Shown: positions 19,565-29,505, counted from the stretch's first letter. The stretch: 64,000 bases of DNA from Tenacibaculum piscium (GCF_021390715.1 NZ_JAJGWT010000004.1:62306-126305), one strand, 5' to 3'. The notes: a model not told the origin generated them from the letters alone. A program made the numbers and translations.

Positions 19565-19963
19565 TTGAAAAAAAACAACACTACCATTCGAGTTCGCTAT
19601 GCTGAAACAGATCAAATGGGCGTAGTTTACCACGGTAATTATGCACAATATTTAGAAGTCGGACGTACTGAATTACTACGTTCTATGGGCATTACTTACA
19701 AAAACATGGAACTTTCAGGAGTAATGCTTCCTGTTATTTCATTGTCCTGTAATTTCAAAAAATCGGCTTTATATGATGATGAAATAACCATTACAACTAG
19801 CATCAAAAAAATGCCTGCCGTTAAGATAGAATTTGACTATGAAATAACAAATCAGCACAACGAATTAATTGCGACCGCTAAGACAACCTTAGCATTTATG
19901 AACAAAAAAATTAAAAAACCAATGCGTTGTCCTGAATATATTTTAGAAAAATTAACAGAATAA
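19565..19963 (+). CDS. Acyl-CoA thioesterase, YbgC/4-hydroxybenzoyl-CoA type hotdog fold
   Basis: A 132-residue single hotdog-fold thioesterase. The signature VRYAETDQMGVVYHGNYAQYLEVGRTELLRSMG contains the catalytic Asp (in ETDQMG) and the Y-H-x-N-Y motif of the 4-hydroxybenzoyl-CoA thioesterase/YbgC group. YbgC relatives hydrolyse acyl-CoA or acyl-ACP and can associate with the Tol-Pal system; no tol genes are near. The start is TTG at 19565, giving MKKNNTTIRVRYAETD; no ATG in a suitable place exists. It is divergent from dnaA and shares its upstream region. Confidence 0.87.
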   Translation: MKKNNTTIRVRYAETDQMGVVYHGNYAQYLEVGRTELLRSMGITYKNMELSGVMLPVISLSCNFKKSALYDDEITITTSIKKMPAVKIEFDYEITNQHNELIATAKTTLAFMNKKIKKPMRCPEYILEKLTE

Positions 19964-20049
19964 CACGGTATAATTAGCCGAATCAATTTCTAAAATCAAC
20001 AAAAAGTAGGTAAAAAAAATCATAAAAACGTATAAAAAAGTAAAAATCA

Positions 20050-20658
20050 ATGAAAATATATACGAAAACAGGCGACAAAGGCACTACTGCTTTATTCGGC
20101 GGAACTCGTGTTGCAAAACATCATTTACGCATTGAAAGTTATGGTACAGTCGATGAATTAAATTCTTATATCGGCTTAATCAGAGATAAAAACAACACTG
20201 AAAATAATACTGAAAACACCGATAAAAATAGCACTAAAAACATTCAAAAAACGTTACTTAAAATCCAAGGTGATTTATTCATTTTAGGAGCAATGCTTGC
20301 TACACCTCCCGAAAAAGAAACGTTAAAGAATGGTAAAAAACGCTTAAATATTGATACAATAACCGATGGTTCTATTCAATTTTTAGAAGATGAAATTGAC
20401 GCAATGAATGCCGATTTACCACAAATGACTCATTTTATTTTACCTGGCGGACACGAAACTGTGTCATTTTGTCATATAGCGAGATGTGTATGTCGTAGAG
20501 CGGAACGTTTATCGGTGGCTTTACACGAAGAAGAAGCGATTGATTTAGCTATTTTAAGTTATTTAAACCGACTTTCTGACTACTTATTTGTACTGGCACG
20601 AAAATTGACCAAAAACTTAAAAGTAACGGAGGTTAAATGGACTCCTGAAAAACGATAA
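20050..20658 (+). CDS. Cob(I)alamin adenosyltransferase, PduO type
   Basis: This enzyme transfers the adenosyl group of ATP to cob(I)alamin to form coenzyme B12. The 202-residue protein opens with MKIYTKTGDKGTTALFGG, the PduO/MMAB nucleotide-binding signature, followed by RIESYGTVDELNSYIGL. The C-terminal helices have FILPGGHETVSFCHIARCVCRRAERLSV in pieces (RxxxRRAER) and YLNRLSDYLFVLAR. A short Asn/Thr-rich insertion lies near residues 49-65. The gene sits between the thioesterase and a small conserved gene; no other B12 genes are in the window, so cobalamin is probably scavenged or made elsewhere. Confidence 0.93.
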   Translation: MKIYTKTGDKGTTALFGGTRVAKHHLRIESYGTVDELNSYIGLIRDKNNTENNTENTDKNSTKNIQKTLLKIQGDLFILGAMLATPPEKETLKNGKKRLNIDTITDGSIQFLEDEIDAMNADLPQMTHFILPGGHETVSFCHIARCVCRRAERLSVALHEEEAIDLAILSYLNRLSDYLFVLARKLTKNLKVTEVKWTPEKR

Positions 20659-20736
20659 AAACAATAAAAAAACACTTGGCTTATTACAAATAAAAAATTA
20701 TTTTTGTAATAATCTTTACTTAAACAGATAAAAAAA

Positions 20737-20958
20737 ATGTACTGGACACTTGAACTAGCCTCATATTTAGCAGATGCACCTTGGCCTGCCACGAAAGACG
20801 AATTAATCGATTATGCTATTCGTACGGGAGCACCCCTAGAAGTGGTTGAAAACTTACAAGACATTGAGGATGAAGGTGATTCTTATGATTCAATCGTTGA
20901 GATTTGGCCTGATTATCCGACAGAAGAAGATTATCTTTGGAACGAGGACGAATACTAA
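20737..20958 (+). CDS. Small acidic DUF2795-like protein
   Basis: A 73-residue acidic protein, MYWTLELASYLADAPWPATKDEL..., that resembles the DUF2795 family and is, from memory, well conserved among Flavobacteria, usually near secA or the cobalamin adenosyltransferase gene. It has an N-terminal YLxDAPWPATKxELIDYA motif and an Asp/Glu-rich C-terminus (EEDYLWNEDEY). It has no signal peptide or membrane segment. Function unknown. It is followed by a terminator before secA. Confidence 0.8.
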   Translation: MYWTLELASYLADAPWPATKDELIDYAIRTGAPLEVVENLQDIEDEGDSYDSIVEIWPDYPTEEDYLWNEDEY

Positions 20959-20970
20959 GAATACAAATAT

Positions 20971-21001
20971 AAGAAGTCTCTTTTAAGAGGCTTTTTTTTT
21001 G
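20971..21001 (+). terminator. Intrinsic terminator before secA
   Basis: AAGTCTCTTTTAAGAGGCTTTTTTTTT: a short stem (GCCTCTT/AAGAGGC-like with one mismatch) with a strong T-run, just after the small DUF2795-like gene. Confidence 0.65.
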
Positions 21002-21091
21002 CTTACTTTTAAGCATCAAATTACATACCTATAATAGACTTATCAAAGACTTATAATAACGGTTAATAAGTCATAAAAAAATATTTTAAAA

Positions 21092-24000
21092 ATGAGCGTG
21101 TTAAACTCGATTCTAAAAATTTTTGTTGGTGATAAACAACAAAAAGACCTCAAATCTTTACAACCAATTGTTGAAAAAGTACGATATTTCGAAAATTCAT
21201 TAAGTGGTTTATCAAACGATGGATTACGAACGAAAACTATCGAATTTAAAACTAAAATTAATGATGCTACAAAATCTTTTACACAAGAAATTGCAAAATT
21301 AGAAGAAGAAGTTTTAACTGCGGATATCGATCGTCAAGAAGAAATTTATACTAAAATTGACAAATTAAAAGACGAAGCATACGAAAAATCAGAAGCTGTT
21401 TTATTAGACATTATGCCTGAAGCTTTTGCCGTAGTTAAAGAAACCGCAAAACGATTTACTCAAAATGAAGCCGTTGAAGTAACCGCTTCTGCTTTTGATA
21501 GAGAATTATCAGCAACAAGAGCCCACGTTACCTTACAAGATGAGAAAGCTTTTTGGGCAAGTTCTTGGGATGCTGCGGGTAAAGAAGTTGCTTGGGATAT
21601 GATTCATTATGATGTCCAATTAATTGGTGGGTCTGTTTTACATCAAGGTAAAATTGCCGAAATGATGACTGGTGAAGGGAAAACATTAGTGTCTACCCTA
21701 CCCGTTTATTTGAACGCCCTAACAGGGAACGGTGTACATGTTGTAACGGTAAATGATTACTTAGCAAAACGAGATAGAGCGTGGATGGCGCCTATTTTTG
21801 AATTCCACGGATTATCTACGGATTGTGTTGATTTTCATCAGCCAAACTCCGAAGAACGTAGAAAAGCGTATAATGCCGATATCACCTACGGAACAAATAA
21901 CGAATTTGGTTTCGATTATTTACGTGATAATATGGCATCATCAAAAGATGATTTAGTACAAAGAGCGCCTAATTATGCCATTATTGATGAAGTCGATTCT
22001 GTTTTAATTGATGATGCTCGTACCCCTTTAATTATTTCTGGACCTGTACCACAAGGAGATCGTCATGAATTTAACGAGTTAAAACCGCTAGTTGCCGACT
22101 TAGTCGCTATTCAAAATAAATATTTAGTAGGCGTTTTAGCAGAAGCTAAAAAATTATTAAAAGCTGGCGACGAAAAAGAAGGTGGTTTCTTATTATTTAG
22201 AGTTTACAGAGGACTTCCTAAAAATAAAGCCTTAATTAAGTTTTTATCTCAAGAAGGAACCAAACAAATTCTTCAAAAGACCGAAAACTTTTATATGCAA
22301 GACAATAATAAGTTAATGCCTCAGGTAGATAACGAATTATGGTTTACCGTAGAAGAAAAAAATAATCAAATTGATTTAACCGATAAAGGAATTAATCATT
22401 TATCAGAAAAAACACAAAATAATACATTTTTCGTATTGCCTGATATTAGTGTTATCGTTGGTCAAATTGACAAAAGCGATGATGCTCCTGAAGATAAAGC
22501 CAATAAAAAAGAAGCGTTATATCGTGATTTTAGCGTAAAAAGTGAACGTATTCATACCATGAATCAACTTTTAAAAGCATACACTGTTTTTGAAAAAGAT
22601 GTGGAATACGTAGTGATGGACAACAAAGTAATGATTGTTGATGAACAAACGGGACGTATTATGGATGGTCGTCGTTATTCTGATGGATTGCATCAAGCCT
22701 TAGAAGCAAAAGAAAATGTAAACATCGAAGATGCTACCCAAACTTTTGCAACCGTTACCTTACAGAATTACTTTAGAATGTATCGCAAATTATCTGGAAT
22801 GACAGGTACGGCAATTACAGAATCTGGAGAATTTTGGGAAATTTATAAATTAGATGTTGTTGAAATTCCAACAAACAGACCTATCCAAAGAGATGATAAA
22901 GAAGATTTAGTTTACAAAACTACCCGTGAAAAATACAACGCCGTTATTGAAGATGTTGTAAAATTATCAAACGCAGGTCGTCCAGTACTTATCGGAACAA
23001 CATCCGTAGAAATATCAGAATTATTAGGAAGAATGTTACAAATGCGTAAAATTCCTCATAATATATTAAATGCAAAATTACACAAAAAAGAAGCCGACGT
23101 AGTTGCCGAAGCTGGAAAACCTGGTATTGTAACCATTGCTACCAACATGGCAGGTCGTGGTACAGATATTAAATTATCCGAAGAAGTTAAAGCCTCTGGA
23201 GGTTTGGCAATTGTAGGTACAGAACGTCATGATTCTCGTCGTGTTGACCGTCAGTTACGTGGTCGTGCAGGTCGTCAGGGAGATGTTGGTTCAACCCAAT
23301 TTTATGTGGCTTTGGATGATAATTTAATGCGTTTATTTGGTTCTGATAGAATTGCCAAAATGATGGACAGAATGGGCTTAAAAGATGGGGAAGTAATTCA
23401 ACATTCGATGATTTCAAAATCTATTGAAAGAGCGCAAAAGAAAGTCGAGGAAAACAATTTTGGTATTCGTAAGCGTTTATTAGAATATGATGACATTATG
23501 AATGCACAACGTGAATTTGTTTACAAACGTCGTCGTCATGCCTTAGATGGAAAACGTTTACAGATTGATATCGCCAACATGATTTATGATACCTGTAATT
23601 CTATCGTAACTCAAAATAAAGCCAATAACGATTACAAAAATTTCGAGTTCGAATTGATTCGTTTCTCTGCAATGACTTCTCCTTTTTCAGAAGAAGAATT
23701 CAATAAGTTAACTGCACAAGAAATAATCGATAAATTATATGTTATTGTTTCGGCACATTATAAAAATGATACCGAACGACACGCACATACGGCTTTTCCT
23801 GTCATCAAAAATGTTTTTGAAACCGAAGGCGACCGCTACGAACGCATCATTGTTCCTTTTACTGATGGTTCAAAAACATTACAAGTGGTAACCAACTTAA
23901 AGGAAGCGTACGAATCGGAAGGAAAATCATTGGTGAACGATTTTGAAAAAAATATTACGTTATCAATTATTGATGAAAACTGGAAAGATCATTTACGTAA

Positions 24001-24445
24001 AATGGACGAACTAAAACAAACCGTTCAAAATGCAACCTACGAACAAAAAGACCCGTTATTAGTTTATAAATTTGAAGCTTTTGAGTTATTTCAAGCAACG
24101 GTTGATACAATAAATAAAGAAGTTTTATCTTTCTTATTTAAAGGACATTTACCAAGCCAAGATGTCGATCAAGTAACAGAAGCTCCTGAACAACAAGAAA
24201 TTCAGCAATTAGATACTCGTAAAGAGGAAGTTCAAAATTCTTCGCAACAAGCGATGAATAGCGCTCGTAATCAGCAAACGCAAGAAGAATTACCAATTAC
24301 AGAAACAATTGTACGTGAAGAACCGAAAGTTGGACGTAACGAAAAAGTTGTCATCAAAAATGTGATGAACGGCGAACAAAAAGAAGTGAAATATAAACAA
24401 GCAATTCCGCTATTAGAAGCAGGAACTTGGGTATTGGTTTCTTAA
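21092..24445 (+). CDS. secA: Preprotein translocase ATPase SecA
   Basis: SecA drives preproteins through SecYEG with ATP. The 1117-residue length is typical for Bacteroidetes, longer than E. coli (901) because of inserts near residues 345-480. Visible motifs are Walker A in MMTGEGKTLVSTLP, VNDYLAKRD, DYLRDNMA, DEVDSVLIDDARTPLIISG, GMTGTA, MAGRGTDIKL and QLRGRAGRQGD. The C-terminus is a Gln/Glu-rich linker ending in IPLLEAGTWVLVS and lacks the Cys-rich SEC-C zinc motif used to bind SecB. It is monocistronic between two terminators. The Sec pathway exports the T9SS cargo proteins found elsewhere in this window. Confidence 0.98.
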   Translation: MSVLNSILKIFVGDKQQKDLKSLQPIVEKVRYFENSLSGLSNDGLRTKTIEFKTKINDATKSFTQEIAKLEEEVLTADIDRQEEIYTKIDKLKDEAYEKSEAVLLDIMPEAFAVVKETAKRFTQNEAVEVTASAFDRELSATRAHVTLQDEKAFWASSWDAAGKEVAWDMIHYDVQLIGGSVLHQGKIAEMMTGEGKTLVSTLPVYLNALTGNGVHVVTVNDYLAKRDRAWMAPIFEFHGLSTDCVDFHQPNSEERRKAYNADITYGTNNEFGFDYLRDNMASSKDDLVQRAPNYAIIDEVDSVLIDDARTPLIISGPVPQGDRHEFNELKPLVADLVAIQNKYLVGVLAEAKKLLKAGDEKEGGFLLFRVYRGLPKNKALIKFLSQEGTKQILQKTENFYMQDNNKLMPQVDNELWFTVEEKNNQIDLTDKGINHLSEKTQNNTFFVLPDISVIVGQIDKSDDAPEDKANKKEALYRDFSVKSERIHTMNQLLKAYTVFEKDVEYVVMDNKVMIVDEQTGRIMDGRRYSDGLHQALEAKENVNIEDATQTFATVTLQNYFRMYRKLSGMTGTAITESGEFWEIYKLDVVEIPTNRPIQRDDKEDLVYKTTREKYNAVIEDVVKLSNAGRPVLIGTTSVEISELLGRMLQMRKIPHNILNAKLHKKEADVVAEAGKPGIVTIATNMAGRGTDIKLSEEVKASGGLAIVGTERHDSRRVDRQLRGRAGRQGDVGSTQFYVALDDNLMRLFGSDRIAKMMDRMGLKDGEVIQHSMISKSIERAQKKVEENNFGIRKRLLEYDDIMNAQREFVYKRRRHALDGKRLQIDIANMIYDTCNSIVTQNKANNDYKNFEFELIRFSAMTSPFSEEEFNKLTAQEIIDKLYVIVSAHYKNDTERHAHTAFPVIKNVFETEGDRYERIIVPFTDGSKTLQVVTNLKEAYESEGKSLVNDFEKNITLSIIDENWKDHLRKMDELKQTVQNATYEQKDPLLVYKFEAFELFQATVDTINKEVLSFLFKGHLPSQDVDQVTEAPEQQEIQQLDTRKEEVQNSSQQAMNSARNQQTQEELPITETIVREEPKVGRNEKVVIKNVMNGEQKEVKYKQAIPLLEAGTWVLVS

Positions 24446-24466
24446 AATAATATAGTATAAAAATCT

Positions 24467-24497
24467 AAAAAAGCTCGGTGAAAACTGAGCTTTTTTT
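24467..24497 (+). terminator. Intrinsic terminator of secA
   Basis: AAAAAAGCTCGGTG / CTGAGCTTTTTTT hairpin with a T-run, 22 bases after the secA stop. Confidence 0.8.
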
Positions 24498-24662
24498 GGT
24501 TTTATAGATATCGTTTTAATGATTCTAGAATCACTTTTTACATTTACAAAACTATTTGATTACCAATACTTCACAAATAATTCTCTTTAAAAACATATTC
24601 AAAAAGTATATTTGATAAAACACAGCAAGTGTCGTTAATATCGTTTAAGTATCCTTTTTAAG

Positions 24663-25544
24663 ATGAAAAAAAAGATGAAAAAAAATTCGAAAAGAGCTTT
24701 AGAAATTGCCGTTATTTCCGACCTTCACCTTGGTACTTACGGATGTCGTGCCAATGAATTGCACAATTATTTAAAATCTATAAATCCAAAAATTTTAATT
24801 TTAAATGGTGATATTATTGATATTTGGCAATTCAAAAAAAGTTATTTTCCAAAATCTCACATGAAGATTATTAAGCAATTAATGTCTTTTATCACCTCGG
24901 GAACAAAAGTATATTACATCACAGGAAATCATGATGAAATGTTTCGAAAATTTAAAGGATTTCGACTTGGAAGTTTTGAAATTGTCAATAAACTCGTTCT
25001 GGATATTGATGGAAAAAAAGGCTGGTTTTTTCATGGCGATGTGTTTGATGTTACCATGCAACATTCAAAATGGCTGGCAAAATTAGGAAGCATTGGCTAC
25101 AATATTTTAATTCTGATAAATACTGCCGTTAATTGGTCTAGCAACAAACTCGGATATGGAAAATTATCCTTTTCTAAGAAGATAAAAAACAGCGTAAAAG
25201 GTGCGGTAAAATTCATCAATGATTTTGAAACAACGGCTTCAGACATCGCTATTTCTAGCAATTATGATTACGTAGTATGCGGACATATACATCAGCCTGA
25301 AATAAGAATTATACAAAATGAAGAAGGTGAAACTACGTATTTAAACTCTGGTGATTGGATTGAAAATTTATCAGCCTTAGAATATACCGATAAAACGTGG
25401 TCATTATATGAATACGAAAAAGATGAAATCGCCCAAAAATTAGACGACCGATTAAATAGTAATGAAGTCGAATTTTTAGACGCAGAAAGTAGTAATAACA
25501 AACTTTTTGAAGAACTTTTAAAAGAGTTTAACATCAACAAATAA
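24663..25544 (+). CDS. UDP-2,3-diacylglucosamine diphosphatase-like metallophosphoesterase
   Basis: A 293-residue calcineurin-like phosphoesterase of the LpxH type; LpxH cuts UDP-2,3-diacylglucosamine to lipid X in lipid A synthesis. The metal-binding motifs are in order: SDLHLGT (D-x-H, about residues 18-22), NGDIIDIW (GD), TGNHDEMF (GNHD), FHGDVFD, and CGHIHQPEI (GHxH). A long central lid (about 115-190) is hydrophobic in part, consistent with a lipid substrate at the inner membrane. An in-frame ATG at 24675 is an alternative start. The glycosyltransferase gene follows after 14 bases, so the two are co-transcribed and may act on the same lipid. Confidence 0.82.
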   Translation: MKKKMKKNSKRALEIAVISDLHLGTYGCRANELHNYLKSINPKILILNGDIIDIWQFKKSYFPKSHMKIIKQLMSFITSGTKVYYITGNHDEMFRKFKGFRLGSFEIVNKLVLDIDGKKGWFFHGDVFDVTMQHSKWLAKLGSIGYNILILINTAVNWSSNKLGYGKLSFSKKIKNSVKGAVKFINDFETTASDIAISSNYDYVVCGHIHQPEIRIIQNEEGETTYLNSGDWIENLSALEYTDKTWSLYEYEKDEIAQKLDDRLNSNEVEFLDAESSNNKLFEELLKEFNINK

Positions 25545-25558
25545 CAAAATTTACACTT

Positions 25559-26590
25559 ATGAAAATTTTATACGCTTTTCAGGGAACAGGAAACGGACAT
25601 GCAAGTAGAGCTACTGAAATACTCCCTTATTTACAACAAAAAGGAGAAGTCGATGTGTTAATTAGTGGCTACCAATGTGATTTAGCACTTCCTTTTGAAG
25701 TGAAATATAAATATTATGGTTTGAGTTTTATCTTCGGAGAAAAAGGCGGTATCGACTTTTGGGAAACTATCAAAAAAGCAAAACTTAAAAATTTATTCAA
25801 TGAAATTAAATCAGTTCCGATAGAACAATACGACTTAATTATTAATGATTTTGAACCCATAACCGCTTGGGCTAGCAAATTTAAAAACACTCCGATTATT
25901 TCATTAAGTCATCAAAGTGCGGTACTCGATAAAAATGCGCCAAAATATGGAACGCTTAGGCTAGAAAGACTTATTTTAAAATATTATGCACCCGTAAAAA
26001 AGAAATTCGGATTTCATTTTAAAAGCTATTCCTCAAAAATATTTACGCCAATCATACGCAAAAAAATAAGACATAGCACTGTTGTTAATAAAGGACATTA
26101 TACCGTCTATCTTCCTGCTTATGGTGATAAAAAAATCATCAAAATTCTCTCTAAAATTGACGATATTAAATGGGAAGTATTCTCGAAACATACCAAAGAA
26201 AATATCATCAAAAATAATGTGATTATAAAACCAATAAATGGCGATAGTTTTATGAAAAGCATCAGTTCTTGTAAAGGCGTTATCTGTGGAGCAGGTTTTG
26301 AAACTCCTGCAGAAGCCTTGTTTTTAAAGAAAAAATTATTGGTAATTCCGATGAAAAATCAATATGAACAACAATGCAACGCACTTTCATTAAAAGAAAT
26401 GGGCGTTACCGTTTTAAAAAATTTCAACAAAAAACAAGTCTTAAAAATTACTCGATGGACAGCATCTAAAGAAATTATTAACGTAAATTATCCTGATGCT
26501 ACCCAAGATATTTTAGACAGCGTTTTAGCTCCTTATTATAATCAAAATTACAATTCGCAAACAACACTTCCCGTTGCTACCATTGTATAG
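25559..26590 (+). CDS. Glycosyltransferase of MurG/MJ1255-like GT-B fold
   Basis: A 343-residue putative glycosyltransferase. It opens with MKILYAFQGTGNGHASRATEI, a glycine-rich GNGHxxRA loop typical of GT-B transferases related to MurG and MGDG synthase. The sugar-nucleotide-binding half has GVICGAGFETPAEALFLKKKLLVIPMKNQYEQQCNA, the usual GxxE and EQ motifs. No signal peptide or transmembrane helix is seen; such enzymes act on lipid acceptors at the inner leaflet. The upstream LpxH-like gene in the same operon suggests a glycolipid. The donor and acceptor are unknown. The 3' end overlaps the convergent ung gene by 14 bases. Confidence 0.75.
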   Translation: MKILYAFQGTGNGHASRATEILPYLQQKGEVDVLISGYQCDLALPFEVKYKYYGLSFIFGEKGGIDFWETIKKAKLKNLFNEIKSVPIEQYDLIINDFEPITAWASKFKNTPIISLSHQSAVLDKNAPKYGTLRLERLILKYYAPVKKKFGFHFKSYSSKIFTPIIRKKIRHSTVVNKGHYTVYLPAYGDKKIIKILSKIDDIKWEVFSKHTKENIIKNNVIIKPINGDSFMKSISSCKGVICGAGFETPAEALFLKKKLLVIPMKNQYEQQCNALSLKEMGVTVLKNFNKKQVLKITRWTASKEIINVNYPDATQDILDSVLAPYYNQNYNSQTTLPVATIV

Positions 26591-27239
26591 TTTCTTGGTT
26601 TACACTTTTCAAAAATGCATTGGTTTTTGAAAAGTGTTTACTTCCAAACCAACCTCGCCAAGCTCCTAATGGAGACGGATGCGGTGCTTTCAAAACAATA
26701 TGTTTCTCTAAATTGATGATACTTCCTTTTTTTTCGGCAAATTTTCCCCAAAGTAAAAAAACCACGCCCGTTTTCTCTTCGGATATTTTTTGAATAACAG
26801 CATCTGTAAAGGTTTCCCAACCTTGTTTTTGATGACTTCCTGCCTCGCCTTCTCGAACCGTTAAAGTTGCATTTAACAACAAAACTCCCTGCTTTGCCCA
26901 ACGAGATAAATCACCAGAAATAGGCGGTGGAATTTGCATATCAGCTTCGATTTCCTTGAAAATATTCACCAATGACGGCGGATGCTTAACGCCATCTTGA
27001 ACCGAAAAACACAAACCATTTGCTTGCCCTTTTCCGTGATACGGATCTTGTCCAATAATAACGACTTTTAACGCATCAAAAGAACAATCAGTAAAAGCTT
27101 TGAAAATATCTTTTTTATCAGGAAAACAAGTATTCTTTTTAAATTCAAAAGCTACAAAATCAGCTAAATCTTTAAAATACGGTTTCTCTAATTCTGTTTT
27201 TAAAATATTTTTCCAATTATCAGGAATATTTAACACCAT
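26577..27239 (-). CDS. ung: Uracil-DNA glycosylase
   Basis: Ung removes uracil from DNA in base-excision repair. The 220-residue protein has the water-activating loop GQDPYHGKGQANGLCFSV (catalytic D65, H68), the LLNATLTVREGEAGSHQKQGW block with the uracil-binding Asn, LWGKFAEKKG and the minor-groove loop HPSPLGAWRGWFGSKHFSK. All key residues of family 1 UDGs are present. It converges with the glycosyltransferase gene (14-base overlap) and is divergent from mutS2, with which it shares a 37-base upstream region. Confidence 0.97.
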   Translation of the reverse strand: MVLNIPDNWKNILKTELEKPYFKDLADFVAFEFKKNTCFPDKKDIFKAFTDCSFDALKVVIIGQDPYHGKGQANGLCFSVQDGVKHPPSLVNIFKEIEADMQIPPPISGDLSRWAKQGVLLLNATLTVREGEAGSHQKQGWETFTDAVIQKISEEKTGVVFLLWGKFAEKKGSIINLEKHIVLKAPHPSPLGAWRGWFGSKHFSKTNAFLKSVNQETIQW

Positions 27240-27246
27240 TGTTTGT

Positions 27247-27255
27247 TATTTTTGC
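27247..27255 (+). promoter_or_regulatory. Bacteroidetes-type -7 box for mutS2 (TATTTTTGC)
   Basis: TATTTTTGC lies eight bases after the ung start codon and 21 bases before the proposed TTG start of mutS2. It is a full match to TAnnTTTG. Confidence 0.6.
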
Positions 27256-27276
27256 TTCGGTTTCAAATATACTATT

Positions 27277-29484
27277 TTGAATAAAAACATTTCAGATAAA
27301 ACGCTACAAGATTTAGAATTTACAACAGTTTTAGAACAAGTTGCAACACATTGTATTACAAATTTAGGAAAAGAACAAACCCTAAAAATTCAACCAATAT
27401 CAAATAAAAGACAGCTGTTTTTTGAGTTAAATTTAGTAAACGAATATCTTGCTTCTTTTGAAAATGAAAACAGACTTCCAAATCATTTTTTTGAAGATAT
27501 CACCCAAGAAACAAAACGATTAACAATCGAAAACAGCTTTTTAGAAACCGATGCTTTTTTAAAAATTGCCACGGTTACCGAAACAGTCAATGAACAAAAA
27601 AAGTTCTTGAAGAAATTTCAAACCTACTACCCTACGCTGTTTTCTTTAAGTGATACAATACAATTTACAACTTTTGTTTCAGATAGCATTAAAGAAATAA
27701 TTACCGCTCACGGAACTGTTTCCGATAATGCTTCGCCTGTTTTAAAACAGCTTCGAAAAGATATTGGTAATATCCGTGGTAAAATATCGGAAAGTTTTTC
27801 GCACGCTTTAACACGAAATATTGCCAACGGATATTTAGACGACATTAAAGAAACTGTTATTGATAATCAACGAGTTTTAGCAGTTACTGCCATGCATCGC
27901 CGTAAGGTAAAAGGAAGTTTATTAGGCGCTTCAAAAACGGGTGCAATTGTGTATATCGCACCGCAAGCAACACTTACTTTTAGCCGAGAACTACAAAATT
28001 TAATCTATGATGAAAAACAAGAAATTGTTAAAATATTAAGAGCTTTAGCCAGTAAAATTCATCCTTATACGCCTTTATTAGAAGAATACTTAGTGTTTTT
28101 AACGCATTTAGATTCCGTAGGTGCAAAAGCAAAATATGCCAAAAGTATCAACGGATTATTACCTAAAATATCAAAAGAAAAAAAGATATTTTTTAAAGAT
28201 GCATTTCATCCTGTTTTATGGAAAAAAAATAAAGACCAAAATAAAGAAACCTTTCCGCAAACCATTCGACTCGACGAAAAACAACAAATTATTGTTATTT
28301 CAGGACCAAATGCTGGTGGAAAAAGTATTACGTTAAAAACCATCGGTTTATTGCAATTAATGTTGCAAAGTGGCTTGTTAATTCCTGTGCATGAACGCAG
28401 TGAAACAACATTATTCAATACTATTTTAACCGATATTGGCGATAATCAATCCATAGAAAATCAATTAAGTACGTATAGTTATCGCCTTAAAAATATGCGT
28501 TCGTTTTTGAGAAAGTGTAACGATAACACCCTATTTTTAATTGATGAATTTGGTACAGGTTCCGATCCTGAATTAGGAGGCGCTTTAGCGGAGATTTTCT
28601 TAGAAGAGTTTTACGAGCGAAAAGCTTTCGGAATTATCACTACACATTACGCTAATTTAAAGGTTTTAGCCAACGAATTGGACAATGTAACCAACGCAAA
28701 TATGCAGTTTGACGAGCGAACTTTAGAGCCGTTGTATAAATTATTTATCGGGCAAGCAGGGAGTTCGTTTACTTTTGAAGTAGCGCAAAAAAATGGAATT
28801 CCATATAGCATTATCAATAGAGCTAAAAAGAGAGTTGAAACTGAAAAAATCCGTTTAGATAAAACAATTTCGAATCTTCAGAAAGAGCGAAATCGCTTAC
28901 AAAAAACGTCTGATAGCTTGGTTAAACAAAAATCAAAAGGGCAAGAACATATCGATAGTTTACAAGAAAAAGAAGAAAAAATACAAAGCAAACTCTCTGG
29001 TTTTCAAGAATTATACGACAATAATCAACGAATGCTTTCTTTAGGAAGAAAAACGAACGAGCTGTTAAACAAGTATTTTCAAACCAATAATAAAAAAGAA
29101 TTATCAACTGAATTCTTTAAATGGGTTGCGATCGAAAATACGAAACGCATCAAAAAAGCACCGCTTAAAAAATTATCTAAAATAGAAAAGAAACAAGATT
29201 TAATTACCAATCAAAAACAAAAAGAAGCCATCAAAAAAACAGAAAAAGAAGTGCTTCAAAAAGTAATCAAAATTAGAGAACAGAAAAAAGAAGAAGCCAA
29301 AAAAATAGCCCTAGAAAAAGCTTCGTATATCTATAAAATAAATGACAGAGTACGTTTAATTGATGGAAACTCCGTAGGAACTATCGATAAAATTGAAAAA
29401 AATTCCGTTTTTATCAATTATGGTTTTTTTACAACCAAAGCAAAAATAGAACAGTTAGAATTGGTCGAACGTGCCAAAAAATAA
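27277..29484 (+). CDS. mutS2: MutS2-family ATPase
   Basis: MutS2 proteins are MutS-like ATPases; in other bacteria they restrict homologous recombination or rescue collided ribosomes. The 735-residue protein has core and lever helices, Walker A GPNAGGKS (343-350), Walker B with FLIDEFGTGSDPELGGAL, the H-loop IITTHYANLKVLA, a long coiled coil (about 515-680) and a C-terminal beta-rich KOW-like domain (DRVRLIDGNSVGTIDKIEKN). The C-terminal Smr nuclease domain of Bacillus MutS2 is absent. I chose TTG 27277 (MNKNISDKTLQDLEF) because homologues start there and the in-frame ATG at 27100 lies in the ung gene, upstream of the -7 box. Confidence 0.93.
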   Translation: MNKNISDKTLQDLEFTTVLEQVATHCITNLGKEQTLKIQPISNKRQLFFELNLVNEYLASFENENRLPNHFFEDITQETKRLTIENSFLETDAFLKIATVTETVNEQKKFLKKFQTYYPTLFSLSDTIQFTTFVSDSIKEIITAHGTVSDNASPVLKQLRKDIGNIRGKISESFSHALTRNIANGYLDDIKETVIDNQRVLAVTAMHRRKVKGSLLGASKTGAIVYIAPQATLTFSRELQNLIYDEKQEIVKILRALASKIHPYTPLLEEYLVFLTHLDSVGAKAKYAKSINGLLPKISKEKKIFFKDAFHPVLWKKNKDQNKETFPQTIRLDEKQQIIVISGPNAGGKSITLKTIGLLQLMLQSGLLIPVHERSETTLFNTILTDIGDNQSIENQLSTYSYRLKNMRSFLRKCNDNTLFLIDEFGTGSDPELGGALAEIFLEEFYERKAFGIITTHYANLKVLANELDNVTNANMQFDERTLEPLYKLFIGQAGSSFTFEVAQKNGIPYSIINRAKKRVETEKIRLDKTISNLQKERNRLQKTSDSLVKQKSKGQEHIDSLQEKEEKIQSKLSGFQELYDNNQRMLSLGRKTNELLNKYFQTNNKKELSTEFFKWVAIENTKRIKKAPLKKLSKIEKKQDLITNQKQKEAIKKTEKEVLQKVIKIREQKKEEAKKIALEKASYIYKINDRVRLIDGNSVGTIDKIEKNSVFINYGFFTTKAKIEQLELVERAKK

Positions 29485-29505
29485 ATTTTATATTTAGTTA
29501 AAATT

